Below are positions 25,826 through 34,049 of a stretch of DNA of 64,000 nt, in pieces. Positions within the stretch are counted from its first letter, which is position 1; each line of letters starts with the position of its first letter. This DNA is from Pseudomonas lundensis (GTDB taxonomy: Bacteria > Pseudomonadota > Gammaproteobacteria > Pseudomonadales > Pseudomonadaceae): assembly GCF_001042985.1 (NCBI RefSeq), contig NZ_JYKY01000005.1:124001-188000 (forward strand), written 5' to 3'. The translations under genes and the position numbers were made by a program. The notes under the pieces were generated by a model. It ran no database searches, had not been told where the DNA came from, and saw only the letters and a program-made list of their open reading frames with translations.

Positions 25826-26464
25826 ATGGAACTCTTTACCTACTATCGCTCGACGTCCTCGTATCGGGTGCGTATCGCGCTGGCGCTCAAGGGGCTGGAT
25901 TATCAGTCGATCGCGGTCAACCTGATCGCGCCCGGGGGCGGTGAACATCGCCAGCCACACTACCTGAAGCTCAACCCACAAGGCCGTGTACCGGCTTTGC
26001 GCACTGACGACTGCGATGTGCTGACCCAGTCCCCGGCCATCATCGAATACCTCGAAGAGCGTTATCCGCAGCCGCCGCTGCTTTCTGACAACCTGATCAC
26101 CCGCGCACATGAGCGCGGCGTGGCCAGTGTGATCGGGTGCGATATTCACCCGTTGCACAACGTCAGTGTGCTCAATCAACTGCGTGCCCTGGGGCAGGGC
26201 GAAGCCCATGTCACGCAGTGGATCGGCCACTGGATTTCTTCAGGTTTGGCCACCATCGAGCAGTTGATTGGCGACAGCGGTTTTTGTTTTGGTCCGCAGC
26301 CGGGCCTGGCAGATGTGTACCTGATTCCTCAGTTGTATGCGGCCGAGCGTTTTAGCGTGTCGCTGGCAGGTTATCCACGCATCGCGCGCGTGGCGCAACT
26401 GGCCGCGCAACATCCGGCGTTCATCAACGCACACCCGTCACGGCAGCCCGATACCCCGGCTTGA
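25826..26464 (+). CDS. maiA: Maleylacetoacetate isomerase
   Basis: A 212-residue zeta-class glutathione transferase that isomerises maleylacetoacetate to fumarylacetoacetate. The glutathione-activating motif SSTSSYRVRIALALKG sits at residues 9-24, the thioredoxin-fold cis-Pro region in NPQGRVPAL, and the zeta-class CDIHPLHNVSVL at about 107-118. It is 10 bp after fahA with AAGGAG before the ATG, so it is the third gene of the operon. Confidence 0.95.
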   Translation: MELFTYYRSTSSYRVRIALALKGLDYQSIAVNLIAPGGGEHRQPHYLKLNPQGRVPALRTDDCDVLTQSPAIIEYLEERYPQPPLLSDNLITRAHERGVASVIGCDIHPLHNVSVLNQLRALGQGEAHVTQWIGHWISSGLATIEQLIGDSGFCFGPQPGLADVYLIPQLYAAERFSVSLAGYPRIARVAQLAAQHPAFINAHPSRQPDTPA

Positions 26465-26582
26465 GCCCAGCAACATATGCCCGAAACCGCACAGGTTGTT
26501 CGGGCTTATGCCTGCGCACTTCAACGACTTTTCAGGCGACGCCTATACTGGCGATTACCTGTCACCTCTCGAGGGCCGGAAC

Positions 26583-27605
26583 ATGTTTGCTCTCATGCAA
26601 AGCGCTCGTCTGGAGTCGCTTCATCTCAGTGTCGACCCGGTCACCGGGCTCAAAGCGGTGATTGCCATTCACAACAGTCAATTCGGGCCTGCACTGGGCG
26701 GTTGCCGTTATCTGGCTTACCCCGATGACGAAAGCGCGATCAATGATGCGATCCGCCTGGCCCAAGACATGAGCTACAAGGCGGTACTGGCCGGACTGGC
26801 AGCGGGCGGCGGCCAGGCCGTCATCATGCGCGCCCCGCATGTTGAAAGCCGTGCGGCCCTGTTTGAGGCATTCGGCCGTTGTGTCGAGCAACTGGATGGA
26901 CGCTACATCACGGCCATCGACAGCGGAACGTCAACGGCCGACATGGACTGCATCGCCCAATACACCCAACACGTCACCAGCACCACTGCGGCGGGCGATC
27001 CCTCGCCTCATGCCGCGATGGGGGTGTTCGCGGGCATTCGCAGCACGGCGTCATGGCGACTGGGCAGCGATAACCTGGAAGGGTTGCGGGTAGCGATTCA
27101 GGGGTTGGGCAAGGTCGGGTTCGCGCTCGCTGAACAACTGCACGCAGCAGGCGCCGAGTTGCTGGTCAGCGACACCGACGCGGGCAAAGTGCGACTGGCG
27201 ATGGAGCAATTGGGTGCGCACCCCATTGCCCCGGAAGCCTTGCTCAGCACCCCGTGCGACATACTCGCGCCCTGTGGTCTGGGCGGCGTGCTCAACTGGC
27301 ACAGCGTGGCGCAATTGCGCTGTTCGGCCGTGGCGGGGTGCGCCAACAACCAGCTGACCAACTTGCAGGTGGGCGACCAACTGGAGCGCCGGGGCATTCT
27401 GTATGCACCGGACTACGTGATCAATTCGGGCGGTTTGATCTTCATGGCGTTGACCCATCAAGGGGCGCAACCTGAAGCCATCAACCAGCAACTGCTGCGC
27501 ATCAGCGAGCGACTGACTGGCATTTATGCCCACGCACAAGCCGAAAAGCGCTCACCGGCAAGGGTGTCGGATGAACTGGCGAAAAAAATGTTGTACGGCG
27601 AATAA
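26583..27605 (+). CDS. Leucine dehydrogenase-like protein, catalytic Lys replaced by Gln
   Basis: A 340-residue member of the Glu/Leu/Phe/Val dehydrogenase superfamily: N-terminal substrate domain to about 135, and a C-terminal NAD domain with QGLGKVGFALAEQLHAAGA. The substrate lysine (SYK, Lys66) and the catalytic aspartate (AIDSGTSTADMD, Asp113) are present. The glycine-rich motif that normally reads GGGK is AGGGQAVI, so the catalytic lysine is Gln78 (codon CAG). Oxidative deamination may be weak or lost. ATG 26583 starts the family homology; the frame is open upstream into maiA. It lies 118 bp after maiA. Confidence 0.88.
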   Translation: MFALMQSARLESLHLSVDPVTGLKAVIAIHNSQFGPALGGCRYLAYPDDESAINDAIRLAQDMSYKAVLAGLAAGGGQAVIMRAPHVESRAALFEAFGRCVEQLDGRYITAIDSGTSTADMDCIAQYTQHVTSTTAAGDPSPHAAMGVFAGIRSTASWRLGSDNLEGLRVAIQGLGKVGFALAEQLHAAGAELLVSDTDAGKVRLAMEQLGAHPIAPEALLSTPCDILAPCGLGGVLNWHSVAQLRCSAVAGCANNQLTNLQVGDQLERRGILYAPDYVINSGGLIFMALTHQGAQPEAINQQLLRISERLTGIYAHAQAEKRSPARVSDELAKKMLYGE

Positions 27606-27707
27606 CCTGTAGCGCATGCCCCGGGGCTCGATTGATTGCCCGCATGCCGGTCGGTCACAAGGTCGGGCTCTGCTCGCTGGCCAGAGCCCGGTGACGGCTG
27701 CAGGTGT

Positions 27708-27965
27708 TTACTCGCTGTCGGTCAGCAGCTCAGACAAGGCGTCCGGCTGGCTCTTGAAGGCCTTGGCAAAGATATCGCGATTTTTCGCCATGTAGATGCC
27801 TGCTTCTTCGACTTGCTGCTCGTTCAGGGACGGCACAGCTTTTTGCAACACTTCAGCCAGTAACTCTGCCAGCTCCAGCATTTTGTCATGACGGTCAGCT
27901 TCGGCTTTATCCATGAACAAACGCTCCAGATCTCGGCTGCTGCGGTATACCACTTCGACGGCCAT
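27708..27965 (-). CDS. yebG: YebG-family SOS protein
   Basis: An 85-residue protein with the family start MAVEVVYRSSRDLE and the segment KAEADRHDKMLELAELLAEVL, matching E. coli YebG. Its function beyond DNA-damage induction is unknown. A perfect-format LexA box lies 43 bp upstream of the ATG at 27965. It is convergent with the dehydrogenase-like gene; a G+C-rich hairpin without a T-run sits between them (27665-27689). Confidence 0.9.
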   Translation of the reverse strand: MAVEVVYRSSRDLERLFMDKAEADRHDKMLELAELLAEVLQKAVPSLNEQQVEEAGIYMAKNRDIFAKAFKSQPDALSELLTDSE

Positions 27966-28007
27966 TTACCACCTCATATGCCTTCACGATAAGTTGTTTT
28001 GCGATTA

Positions 28008-28023
28008 CTGTATTTATATACAG
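28008..28023. promoter_or_regulatory. LexA (SOS) box of yebG
   Basis: CTGTATTTATATACAG has the CTGT-N8-ACAG form of the gammaproteobacterial LexA site. It sits 43 bp upstream of the yebG start, where it would cover the promoter. Confidence 0.9.
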
Positions 28024-28221
28024 CTAAAAGGATAAGCCAATCGCCAGCATTTGAATAGCGGCTTTTTTACTCTAGCTGCAATTGGGGTGTGAAGCGCAGG
28101 GCGGACGTGTCTAATGGCGCCCGGCCACCTTCTCATTCGTGGTGCTGGCCTTTTTTCTGCATACAAAAAGTGTCATGAGCATCGCGGATTATCCGTTCGA
28201 GTCGTTTCAAGGAGCTGCATC

Positions 28222-28722
28222 GTGAGAGTGAACAAAGCCGAAAAGCTACGGCGCCAGGTCCATGAACTGGCCGAGTCGATGGGCAACCTGTTTGTCGAAA
28301 CCTTCCATTATTTGGCGCTGTTCGCCATAGGCGCGGTCACGGCCTGGGCCGCCGTGATGGAATTTTTGCAAATGGTGGAGAAGGGCAATATCAGCATTGA
28401 TGACATCTTGTTGCTGTTCATCTACCTCGAACTGGGCGCCATGGTCGGGATTTATTTCAAGACCAACCACATGCCGGTGCGCTTCCTGATCTACGTGGCG
28501 ATCACGGCGTTGACCCGCTTGCTGATTTCCAACGTGTCGCACCACAACCCGCCAGACATGGGCGTTGTGTATTTGACGGGCGCCATTTTGTTGCTGGCGT
28601 TTGCGATCCTGGTGGTGCGATACGCGTCTTCGCAGTTCCCGTCCGTGAAGATCGAGAACCCGCATCGCAAGACCGGCGCGGGCTCGGGCGAGCACCCTGA
28701 AGTGGAGAAGGGCGAGCTGTAA
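28222..28722 (+). CDS. psiE: PsiE-family membrane protein
   Basis: A 166-residue inner-membrane protein with four hydrophobic helices (about 25-48, 60-78, 86-105, 115-138). The signature DDILLLFIYLELGAMVGIYF and HMPVRFLIYVAITALTR match phosphate-starvation-inducible PsiE proteins, whose function is unknown. GTG 28222 is the start, 7 bp after AAGGAG; a second in-frame GTG follows at 28228. No pho box was recognised upstream. Confidence 0.88.
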   Translation: MRVNKAEKLRRQVHELAESMGNLFVETFHYLALFAIGAVTAWAAVMEFLQMVEKGNISIDDILLLFIYLELGAMVGIYFKTNHMPVRFLIYVAITALTRLLISNVSHHNPPDMGVVYLTGAILLLAFAILVVRYASSQFPSVKIENPHRKTGAGSGEHPEVEKGEL

Positions 28723-28739
28723 CGCCACGTTCGGCACAC

Positions 28740-28780
28740 AAAAAAGGGCGGGCCTACCGAAGTAGACCCGCCCTTTTTTA
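28740..28780. terminator. Bidirectional terminator psiE/HPF
   Basis: AAAAAA precedes GGGCGGGCCTAC, a CGAA loop, GTAGACCCGCCC, then TTTTTT. The near-perfect 12-bp stem, with T-runs on both strands, lies between convergent genes. Confidence 0.93.
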
Positions 28781-28799
28781 GTGCGTCCTTTTGGCTAAA

Positions 28800-29228
28800 T
28801 CAGCTGATTTTGTCGAGTTCTTTTTCTTTCTCCAAAAACTCTTCTTCCAGCAAATCGTCAGCGCTTTCTTTGGGTTCTTTTTCTTCAAACCCTTCAACCG
28901 CCAGTTTTGGCGAATGCTTGCCACGCAGTTTGCCGAACAGATGTTCCAGCGCGTTCTCCAGTTTTGCTGCAGCGCCTTCCACGGCTTGCGTCAGCGAATC
29001 GGCGTCCTGGGAAACGGAAATCGGTTGATGGCCTTTTGGCCGTGCTTCCATTTTGCAGCGTTTGTCCTTAGGACCGGACTTGCCACCATTCTCATCACTC
29101 AGATGCACTTCGACCCGAGTCAGGTCCTCCAAGTGGCGTTCGAGCGTAACCTCAACAGTTGCTTGTACCCATTCCTGAGTGCGTTTGTCGCTGTCGATGT
29201 GTTTATCGGAAAAGACGTTAATTTGCAT
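28800..29228 (-). CDS. HPF/RaiA-family ribosome-associated protein
   Basis: A 142-residue protein with the RaiA/HPF beta-alpha fold at residues 1-100 (LEDLTRVEVHLSDENG, DSLTQAVEGAAAKLENALEHLFGK). An acidic tail rich in Glu and Lys follows (residues 110-142). Relatives bind the 30S subunit and inactivate or protect ribosomes. It is not next to rpoN as the usual hpf is, so it is probably a second, specialised paralogue; that is inference. Confidence 0.83.
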   Translation of the reverse strand: MQINVFSDKHIDSDKRTQEWVQATVEVTLERHLEDLTRVEVHLSDENGGKSGPKDKRCKMEARPKGHQPISVSQDADSLTQAVEGAAAKLENALEHLFGKLRGKHSPKLAVEGFEEKEPKESADDLLEEEFLEKEKELDKIS

Positions 29229-29394
29229 AATGCTTCCCTTATTTCAGCTTGCTCGAGTGAGTTGTGACGGCCTCGAGTGGACAAAGGTTCATCGTCATCG
29301 CTCAGTTACAGTGTTTGAGCCGATGAGCAAATATTTCAAGCACTATTTTCAGCAAACGTTGCGCACTGTGATCGGCGTCAGTCTTTGGCAGCCA

Positions 29395-29420
29395 TAAAGG
29401 CCCGGGCAGCCGGGCCTTTA
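29395..29420. terminator. Terminator of fecA
   Basis: TAAAGGCCCGG-GCAG-CCGGGCCTTTA is a perfect 11-bp stem located 11 bp beyond the fecA stop on the minus strand. It ends in TTTA and could also act on the other strand. Confidence 0.75.
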
Positions 29421-29430
29421 ACGATTTGAA

Positions 29431-31767
29431 TCAAAATGCGACAGATGTCTGCAAGTACACGGTGCGCGGTTCTCCCACGTACTTGCCTTTGTTGTTATCG
29501 TCGAACGAGCGGGTGAAATACTCGTGGTTCAGGATGTTTTTGACCCCGACGGCGACGTTGAGGTCCGCCAGTTGTGGGCCGAAGTCGTAGCCCACGCGGC
29601 TGCTGAACACCATGTAGCCAGGGATCTTTCCGGTGCTGCCGTCAGCGCTTTCTGCGCGTGTATTGGCATTGTCCGCAAACTGATCGGTCTGGTAGCTGCT
29701 GTCGAGGTTGGCTTTCCACGGCCCTTGCGTATAACCGATGCCTAAGGTGCCTTTGTTTTTGGAGGAGAAGGGCACACGATTGCCTTTGTTAGGCCCCTCT
29801 TCGCGGATAGTCGCATCCACGTAGGCATAGGTGGCATAGACATCAAACCCGCTGAGTATCGGGCTCACGCCCTCCAGCGCGTAATTGACACTCGCTTCGA
29901 TGCCCTGATGCCGCGTCTTGCCCCGGGCAATGACGGTGTCGGTGGTCTGGTTGCTGTCGTACTGGTTATTGAAGTTGATGAGAAACGCGCCGATCTCCGC
30001 CCGCAGGTTGCCATTGTCGTAACGGGTGCCGAGTTCCCACGTACGGGCTTTTTCCGGTTTGACTTCGCCGCCGCTGACCCGGTTTGGCATCTGGCTGTAT
30101 TGCACACTGCCAAACGAGCCTTCGGTGTTGGCGTAGAGATTCCAGCTGTCGTTGACGTGATACAGCACGTTCAGCGCGGGCAGCGGCGTGTTGTAGTCGC
30201 CTTTGTATTTAACGTGGGTCAGCAGGTTGGTCTGCTGCTGTTCAATCATTTCGTAGCGAATACCGGGTGTGAACGTCCATTTGCCGATGTCGATCTTGTC
30301 ATCGATGAAAAACGCGTGAGCCTCGGTCTCACCCCGTGTGTCACGGTCATTGCGGCTGTTGGCGGTCGGTAATTGATTGGCAGCAATCGGGGTGCGATAG
30401 CGCAGTTCATGCCCGGCTTCGTTGATATAGCGATAGCCGACGCCGACTTCATGGGTGGTGTTGCCCAGATCGAACCCCTGGGAGAAGCGTGTTTCGATCC
30501 CGCGCACCCAGTACTCACGGGGTGACAGTGACAGGAAGGTGCCCTGGTCCAGATAACCGCTGCGCAGGGTTTTGGTGAAGAAGCTGTTGACCGTGAATTC
30601 GCGACGCTCTTGCTGATAGCGGTAACCGACGTTGACCAGCGTGCGACGGCCCCAGAATTTGTCGTTGGGGCGTGTCGACTGATACGGATCCGCTTTGTAG
30701 GCCGCTGTACTCAAACCGCCCGGCATGTCGGCTTCACCCTCGTAGTACTGGGCCATGGCATGCACGCTGTTGGCGTCATCGATTGAGTAATTGCCCTTGA
30801 GGATCAGGTCATCAATGCGCGTGTCGCTGTGTTCGCGCCAGTCGCCCCCGCGCGTGCCGGAGTACAGCAGCGCACCGCCCAGGCCGTTGTCGGCCGTGCC
30901 GCCCGCCAGCACGTTGCCGGTGGTCTTGAAGCCGTCGTGGCTGGACGAGGGGCTGGTCTGGGTCTGAAAGCCGGCCTTCACCGTGGGCGCGTCGGGAATG
31001 GCGCGGGTCACGAAATTGACGATCCCGCCCACGTTTTGCGGGCCGTAGCGCACTGCGCCGCCACCCCGAACCACGTCGACCGCGTCCATATTGCCCATGC
31101 TCACTGGGGCAAACGACAACTGTGGTTGGCCATAGGGCGCGAACGGCACGGGGATGCCGTCCATCAACACGGTGGAGCGGGTGGCCAGACGCGGGTTGAG
31201 GCCGCGAATGCCGAAGTTCATGGCCATGTCATGGCTGCCGGTGCCGTTGTTTTCGGGCGCGTTGACGCCCGGGATGCGGTTGAGCACGTCCCGCGCCGAG
31301 GTGGCGCCCTGGCGTTCGAAGTCTTCGCGGCGAATCACGTCGCGGGCGCCGGGGTGTTCGAACACATCGGTTTGAGCCGCTTCGCCCAACCAGTCGCCGA
31401 CCACTGTGGAGGCGCCCAGCTCGATGCTTGCGGGCACTGTGGGCGTGCTTGCCGGTTGCAGGCTGAACGCACCTTCACCCTCCGCGCGGGCTTGCAGGCC
31501 AGTGCCTTCGAGCAGGGTGTGCAGCCCTTGCTCGGTGCTGAAGGCACCGTCGAGGCCACGGCTTTGCAGGCCGCTGGCAGTGGCCGAACCGAATGAAATC
31601 AGCACACCGGCTTCGCGACCAAACTGGTTCAGCGCGGCCTCCAGCGAAGCAGGGGCAATGTGATAGGTCCGGGCGTCGGCCAGCGCCTGGGGAAGTACGC
31701 CCAGGCTGAGGCTGGCGCCCAGCACCAGACGGGCCAGTGGAGAGAGACGTGAAGGCTGAACAGGCAT
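29431..31767 (-). CDS. fecA: TonB-dependent transducer, ferric citrate type (FecA)
   Basis: A 778-residue outer-membrane receptor. A signal peptide (to about residue 30) is followed by an STN signalling domain (about 35-105, YHIAPASLEAALNQFGREAG), a plug with RGGGAVRYGPQNVGGIVNFVT, and a 22-strand barrel ending VYLQTSVAF. The STN domain lets it signal to FecR. The minus-strand order fecI-fecR-fecA matches ferric dicitrate systems; the ligand is inferred from that and from overall FecA likeness. It lies 95 bp after fecR, with a small hairpin between. Confidence 0.9.
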   Translation of the reverse strand: MPVQPSRLSPLARLVLGASLSLGVLPQALADARTYHIAPASLEAALNQFGREAGVLISFGSATASGLQSRGLDGAFSTEQGLHTLLEGTGLQARAEGEGAFSLQPASTPTVPASIELGASTVVGDWLGEAAQTDVFEHPGARDVIRREDFERQGATSARDVLNRIPGVNAPENNGTGSHDMAMNFGIRGLNPRLATRSTVLMDGIPVPFAPYGQPQLSFAPVSMGNMDAVDVVRGGGAVRYGPQNVGGIVNFVTRAIPDAPTVKAGFQTQTSPSSSHDGFKTTGNVLAGGTADNGLGGALLYSGTRGGDWREHSDTRIDDLILKGNYSIDDANSVHAMAQYYEGEADMPGGLSTAAYKADPYQSTRPNDKFWGRRTLVNVGYRYQQERREFTVNSFFTKTLRSGYLDQGTFLSLSPREYWVRGIETRFSQGFDLGNTTHEVGVGYRYINEAGHELRYRTPIAANQLPTANSRNDRDTRGETEAHAFFIDDKIDIGKWTFTPGIRYEMIEQQQTNLLTHVKYKGDYNTPLPALNVLYHVNDSWNLYANTEGSFGSVQYSQMPNRVSGGEVKPEKARTWELGTRYDNGNLRAEIGAFLINFNNQYDSNQTTDTVIARGKTRHQGIEASVNYALEGVSPILSGFDVYATYAYVDATIREEGPNKGNRVPFSSKNKGTLGIGYTQGPWKANLDSSYQTDQFADNANTRAESADGSTGKIPGYMVFSSRVGYDFGPQLADLNVAVGVKNILNHEYFTRSFDDNNKGKYVGEPRTVYLQTSVAF

Positions 31768-31778
31768 GACGGGTTTCC

Positions 31779-31811
31779 GAGCAGGTCAAAAGTGAGGGGG
31801 CTTACCTGCTC
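31779..31811 (-). repeat. Inverted repeat between fecR and fecA
   Basis: Perfect 8-bp arms GAGCAGGT/ACCTGCTC enclose 17 nt, ending 12 bp upstream of the fecA start. It could modulate read-through or translation of fecA relative to fecR. No T-run is present. Confidence 0.35.
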
Positions 31812-31862
31812 TGTCACGCGAGATGTGAAATCGGCTCACGGCGGCACATAAAAATCAGCCGC

Positions 31863-32828
31863 TTAAACGTTGGACTCAACTGTCACCCAATAACGAGTAA
31901 ATCGCTTGACCCGCACGGGCAGGCTGACGTGCAGCAGATCGAGCACGCGTTCAGTGTCGTCAATCGGGTAGGTGCCGGAAATCAGCAGGTTGGCGACTTT
32001 GGGATCGCAATGGAGCTGGCCGCGACGGTATCGGCTCAGTTCGGCGATAAAGTCTTCCAGGCGCATGTGCGCGGCCACTAAAATGCCATCGGCCCACGCG
32101 CCGCTGCCCGCGTCGAGTGCGTGTGGGGTGCTCCATGCCTGAGGGGTAAAGCTCACCTGCTGGCGCGCTTCGAGTTGCAACGGGCTGCCGGGGTAGGTCT
32201 GTGGCGCCAGTTGCACGCGTCCTTCAAACACGGCGATGTGGGTGCGGTCGCGGAACTGGCGCAGGTTGAAACGCGCCTTGTCCGGCTGCAACACACCGTG
32301 AGCGGTGTGCACGTGCAAGGGGCGCGCCTCTTGGGCGACGGTCATTTGCACCTCGCCGTCGAGCAAGCGAATCAGCCGTTGTTGTGCATCGAATCTCACG
32401 TCCACCGAACTGCCGGTGTTCAGGCGGATCTGGCTGCCGTCGTGCAGGTTCACAGTGCGCCGTTGGCCGATCGGGCTGCTGTAATCGGCCAGCAGCGGGG
32501 TCAGCGGCAGTTGCTCGCGCAGGCCGTAGGTCATGGCCGACCCGGCGCCCAACAGCAGCAACAGTTTCAGGGGCTGACGCCGGGTGTGCGTTTGCGGGGC
32601 GTTCAAGGCCGCGTGGGCGAGGGGCGACGATAACCTGCGCAGGCGCTGGTTGACTCGCTGAATGTGGTCCCACGCCCGCTGGTGTTCAGCATGGGCGTCG
32701 AGCCACTGTTGCCACGCGCGCTGGCGCCGCGGGCTCAGCGCGCCGCCTTGCATTTCCACCAGCCAGCTCACGGCCTGTTCAGCGACCTGTGGCGCGATCT
32801 CTGGCGGGGTGTTGAAGACGCCGTTCAT
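31863..32828 (-). CDS. fecR: FecR-type anti-sigma/sigma regulator
   Basis: A 321-residue cytoplasmic-membrane protein: an N-terminal cytoplasmic sigma-binding part with the conserved tryptophans (VSWLVEMQGG, RAWQQWLDAHAEHQRAW), one membrane segment at about 88-105, and a periplasmic FecR domain (RRTVNLHDGSQIRLNTGSS, DGEVQMTVAQEARP). It ends with a short STN-contacting region. It passes the FecA signal to FecI. Its ATG overlaps the fecI stop by 4 bp. Confidence 0.92.
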   Translation of the reverse strand: MNGVFNTPPEIAPQVAEQAVSWLVEMQGGALSPRRQRAWQQWLDAHAEHQRAWDHIQRVNQRLRRLSSPLAHAALNAPQTHTRRQPLKLLLLLGAGSAMTYGLREQLPLTPLLADYSSPIGQRRTVNLHDGSQIRLNTGSSVDVRFDAQQRLIRLLDGEVQMTVAQEARPLHVHTAHGVLQPDKARFNLRQFRDRTHIAVFEGRVQLAPQTYPGSPLQLEARQQVSFTPQAWSTPHALDAGSGAWADGILVAAHMRLEDFIAELSRYRRGQLHCDPKVANLLISGTYPIDDTERVLDLLHVSLPVRVKRFTRYWVTVESNV

Positions 32829-33313
32829 AGCGCGAAATAGCAGCGCATGGCGGCTTTGTTCAAATGACGTTTGACGGTCGCAATCGAAATGCCCAGTTGC
32901 GCGGCGATGTCGGCGTAGCTGAGGCCATCGACTTGTGCGAGCAAAAAGGCACGCTTGACCGGGGACGGCAGGCCGTCGAGCAATTGGTCCAGCTCCATCA
33001 GGGTTTGCAGGATGATGGCGCGCTCTTCTTCACTGGGCGCCAGCGCTTGCGGTTGCTCGGCCAGGGCCAGCAGATAAGCACGCTCAAGGTCTTGGCGACG
33101 GTAATGATTGAACAGCACGCGCTTGGCGACCGTGGTCAAAAACGCCCGTGGCTGCGCGATGTCCGGCGTCTCCCGTGCCGTGAGCAATCGCATGAACGTG
33201 TCTTGTGCCAGGTCGGCGGCGCCTTGCGGGCAGCCGAGCTTGTGCCGCAGCCATCCCGTGAGCCAGCGGTGGTGGTCCAGATACAGGCCTTCAATGGTAT
33301 TTGACTGCGACAA
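32825..33313 (-). CDS. fecI: ECF sigma factor, FecI type
   Basis: A 162-residue iron-starvation sigma factor with region 2 (LYLDHHRWLTGWLRHKLG, ADLAQDTFMRLL) and region 4 (LPSPVKRAFLLAQVDGLSYADI, GISIATVKRHLNKA). I prefer the TTG at 33313, giving an N-terminus SQSNTIEGLY like other FecI proteins; an ATG at 33397 would add 28 residues with no family match. It is overlapped by fecR, and a Fur-like box lies upstream. Confidence 0.88.
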   Translation of the reverse strand: MSQSNTIEGLYLDHHRWLTGWLRHKLGCPQGAADLAQDTFMRLLTARETPDIAQPRAFLTTVAKRVLFNHYRRQDLERAYLLALAEQPQALAPSEEERAIILQTLMELDQLLDGLPSPVKRAFLLAQVDGLSYADIAAQLGISIATVKRHLNKAAMRCYFAL

Positions 33314-33436
33314 CCACCACCCCGAGTGCACCGAACGCGCTTTAGAGAACAAGAATTGTTCGCATTGTAGGGGTGAGCCCTTGTCTTGGGCAATCACTGA
33401 CGATCGTCAGGCGGATGCGCAGGCCGTCATCTGCTT

Positions 33437-33465
33437 TTGCATATGAGAATATTTATCATTAGTAT
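33437..33465. promoter_or_regulatory. Fur-like box and promoter between divergent ECF sigma genes
   Basis: On the plus strand TTGCAT (33437-33442) and TAGTAT (33460-33465) are 17 bp apart. The spacer is ATGAGAATATTTATCAT, which resembles the Fur consensus GATAATGATAATCATTATC on either strand. Fur binding would block the rightward sigma gene and probably fecI too. Confidence 0.7.
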
Positions 33466-33494
33466 CGCTTTCCTTTAGCCCACCTTCGACGCCC

Positions 33495-34049
33495 ATGAAT
33501 CCTCCCCAACATCAGGAAGGCCCTGACAGCGAATCGCGCCATGGACGTGCGCATTTCCTTCAGGTGTTTCTCTCCCAGCGCCCGCAAATGGAAGCCTTGG
33601 TCAGTCGTCGCGTGGGCTGTCGGGCCACCGCGGCGGATCTGGTGCAGGATTTGTTCGTGCGGTTTTGGCGTCGTCCGCTGGTGCAGGTCGAAGAATTGGG
33701 CACCTATTTATTGCGTTGCGCGGGCAATATCGCCATTGACCATTTGCGCAGCGAAGGCTCGCGCGGGCGGATCAATCAGCACTGGCAGCAAGACGCTGAC
33801 ACCCACGGCTGCGAGCCGCAGGCTGCGTTGGAGGCGGGCAATGATTTGCGTCAAGTCGAGGCTGCCTTGCGCGGTTTGCCGGAACGCACGCGGCATATCT
33901 TTTTGCTCAACCGCATTCATGGCCGCACCTATGCCGAGATCGCCAAGGTCATGGGCGTGTCCCAAAGCGCCGTGGAAAAACATATGATGCGCGCCCTTGA
34001 GGCCTGCAAGGCCAGCCTGCGTGAGCCGCCGACCGGGAAAGCACCGTGA
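33495..34049 (+). CDS. ECF iron-starvation sigma factor (FpvI/FiuI/FoxI-like)
   Basis: A 184-residue ECF sigma factor with region 2 (VSRRVGCRATAADLVQDLFV, LLRCAGNIAIDHLRSE) and region 4 (LPERTRHIFLLNRIHGRTYAEI, MGVSQSAVEKHMMRAL). It belongs to the group that transcribes one adjacent TonB-receptor gene. It overlaps the anti-sigma gene by one base and sits 30 bp downstream of a Fur-like promoter, so expression should follow iron starvation. Confidence 0.93.
   Translation: MNPPQHQEGPDSESRHGRAHFLQVFLSQRPQMEALVSRRVGCRATAADLVQDLFVRFWRRPLVQVEELGTYLLRCAGNIAIDHLRSEGSRGRINQHWQQDADTHGCEPQAALEAGNDLRQVEAALRGLPERTRHIFLLNRIHGRTYAEIAKVMGVSQSAVEKHMMRALEACKASLREPPTGKAP

Noticed and set aside
27665..27689. G+C-rich hairpin between the dehydrogenase-like gene and yebG as a terminator
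   Set aside because: The stem GGGCTCTG/CAGAGCCC has a 9-nt loop and no T-run on either strand, so termination is not supported.
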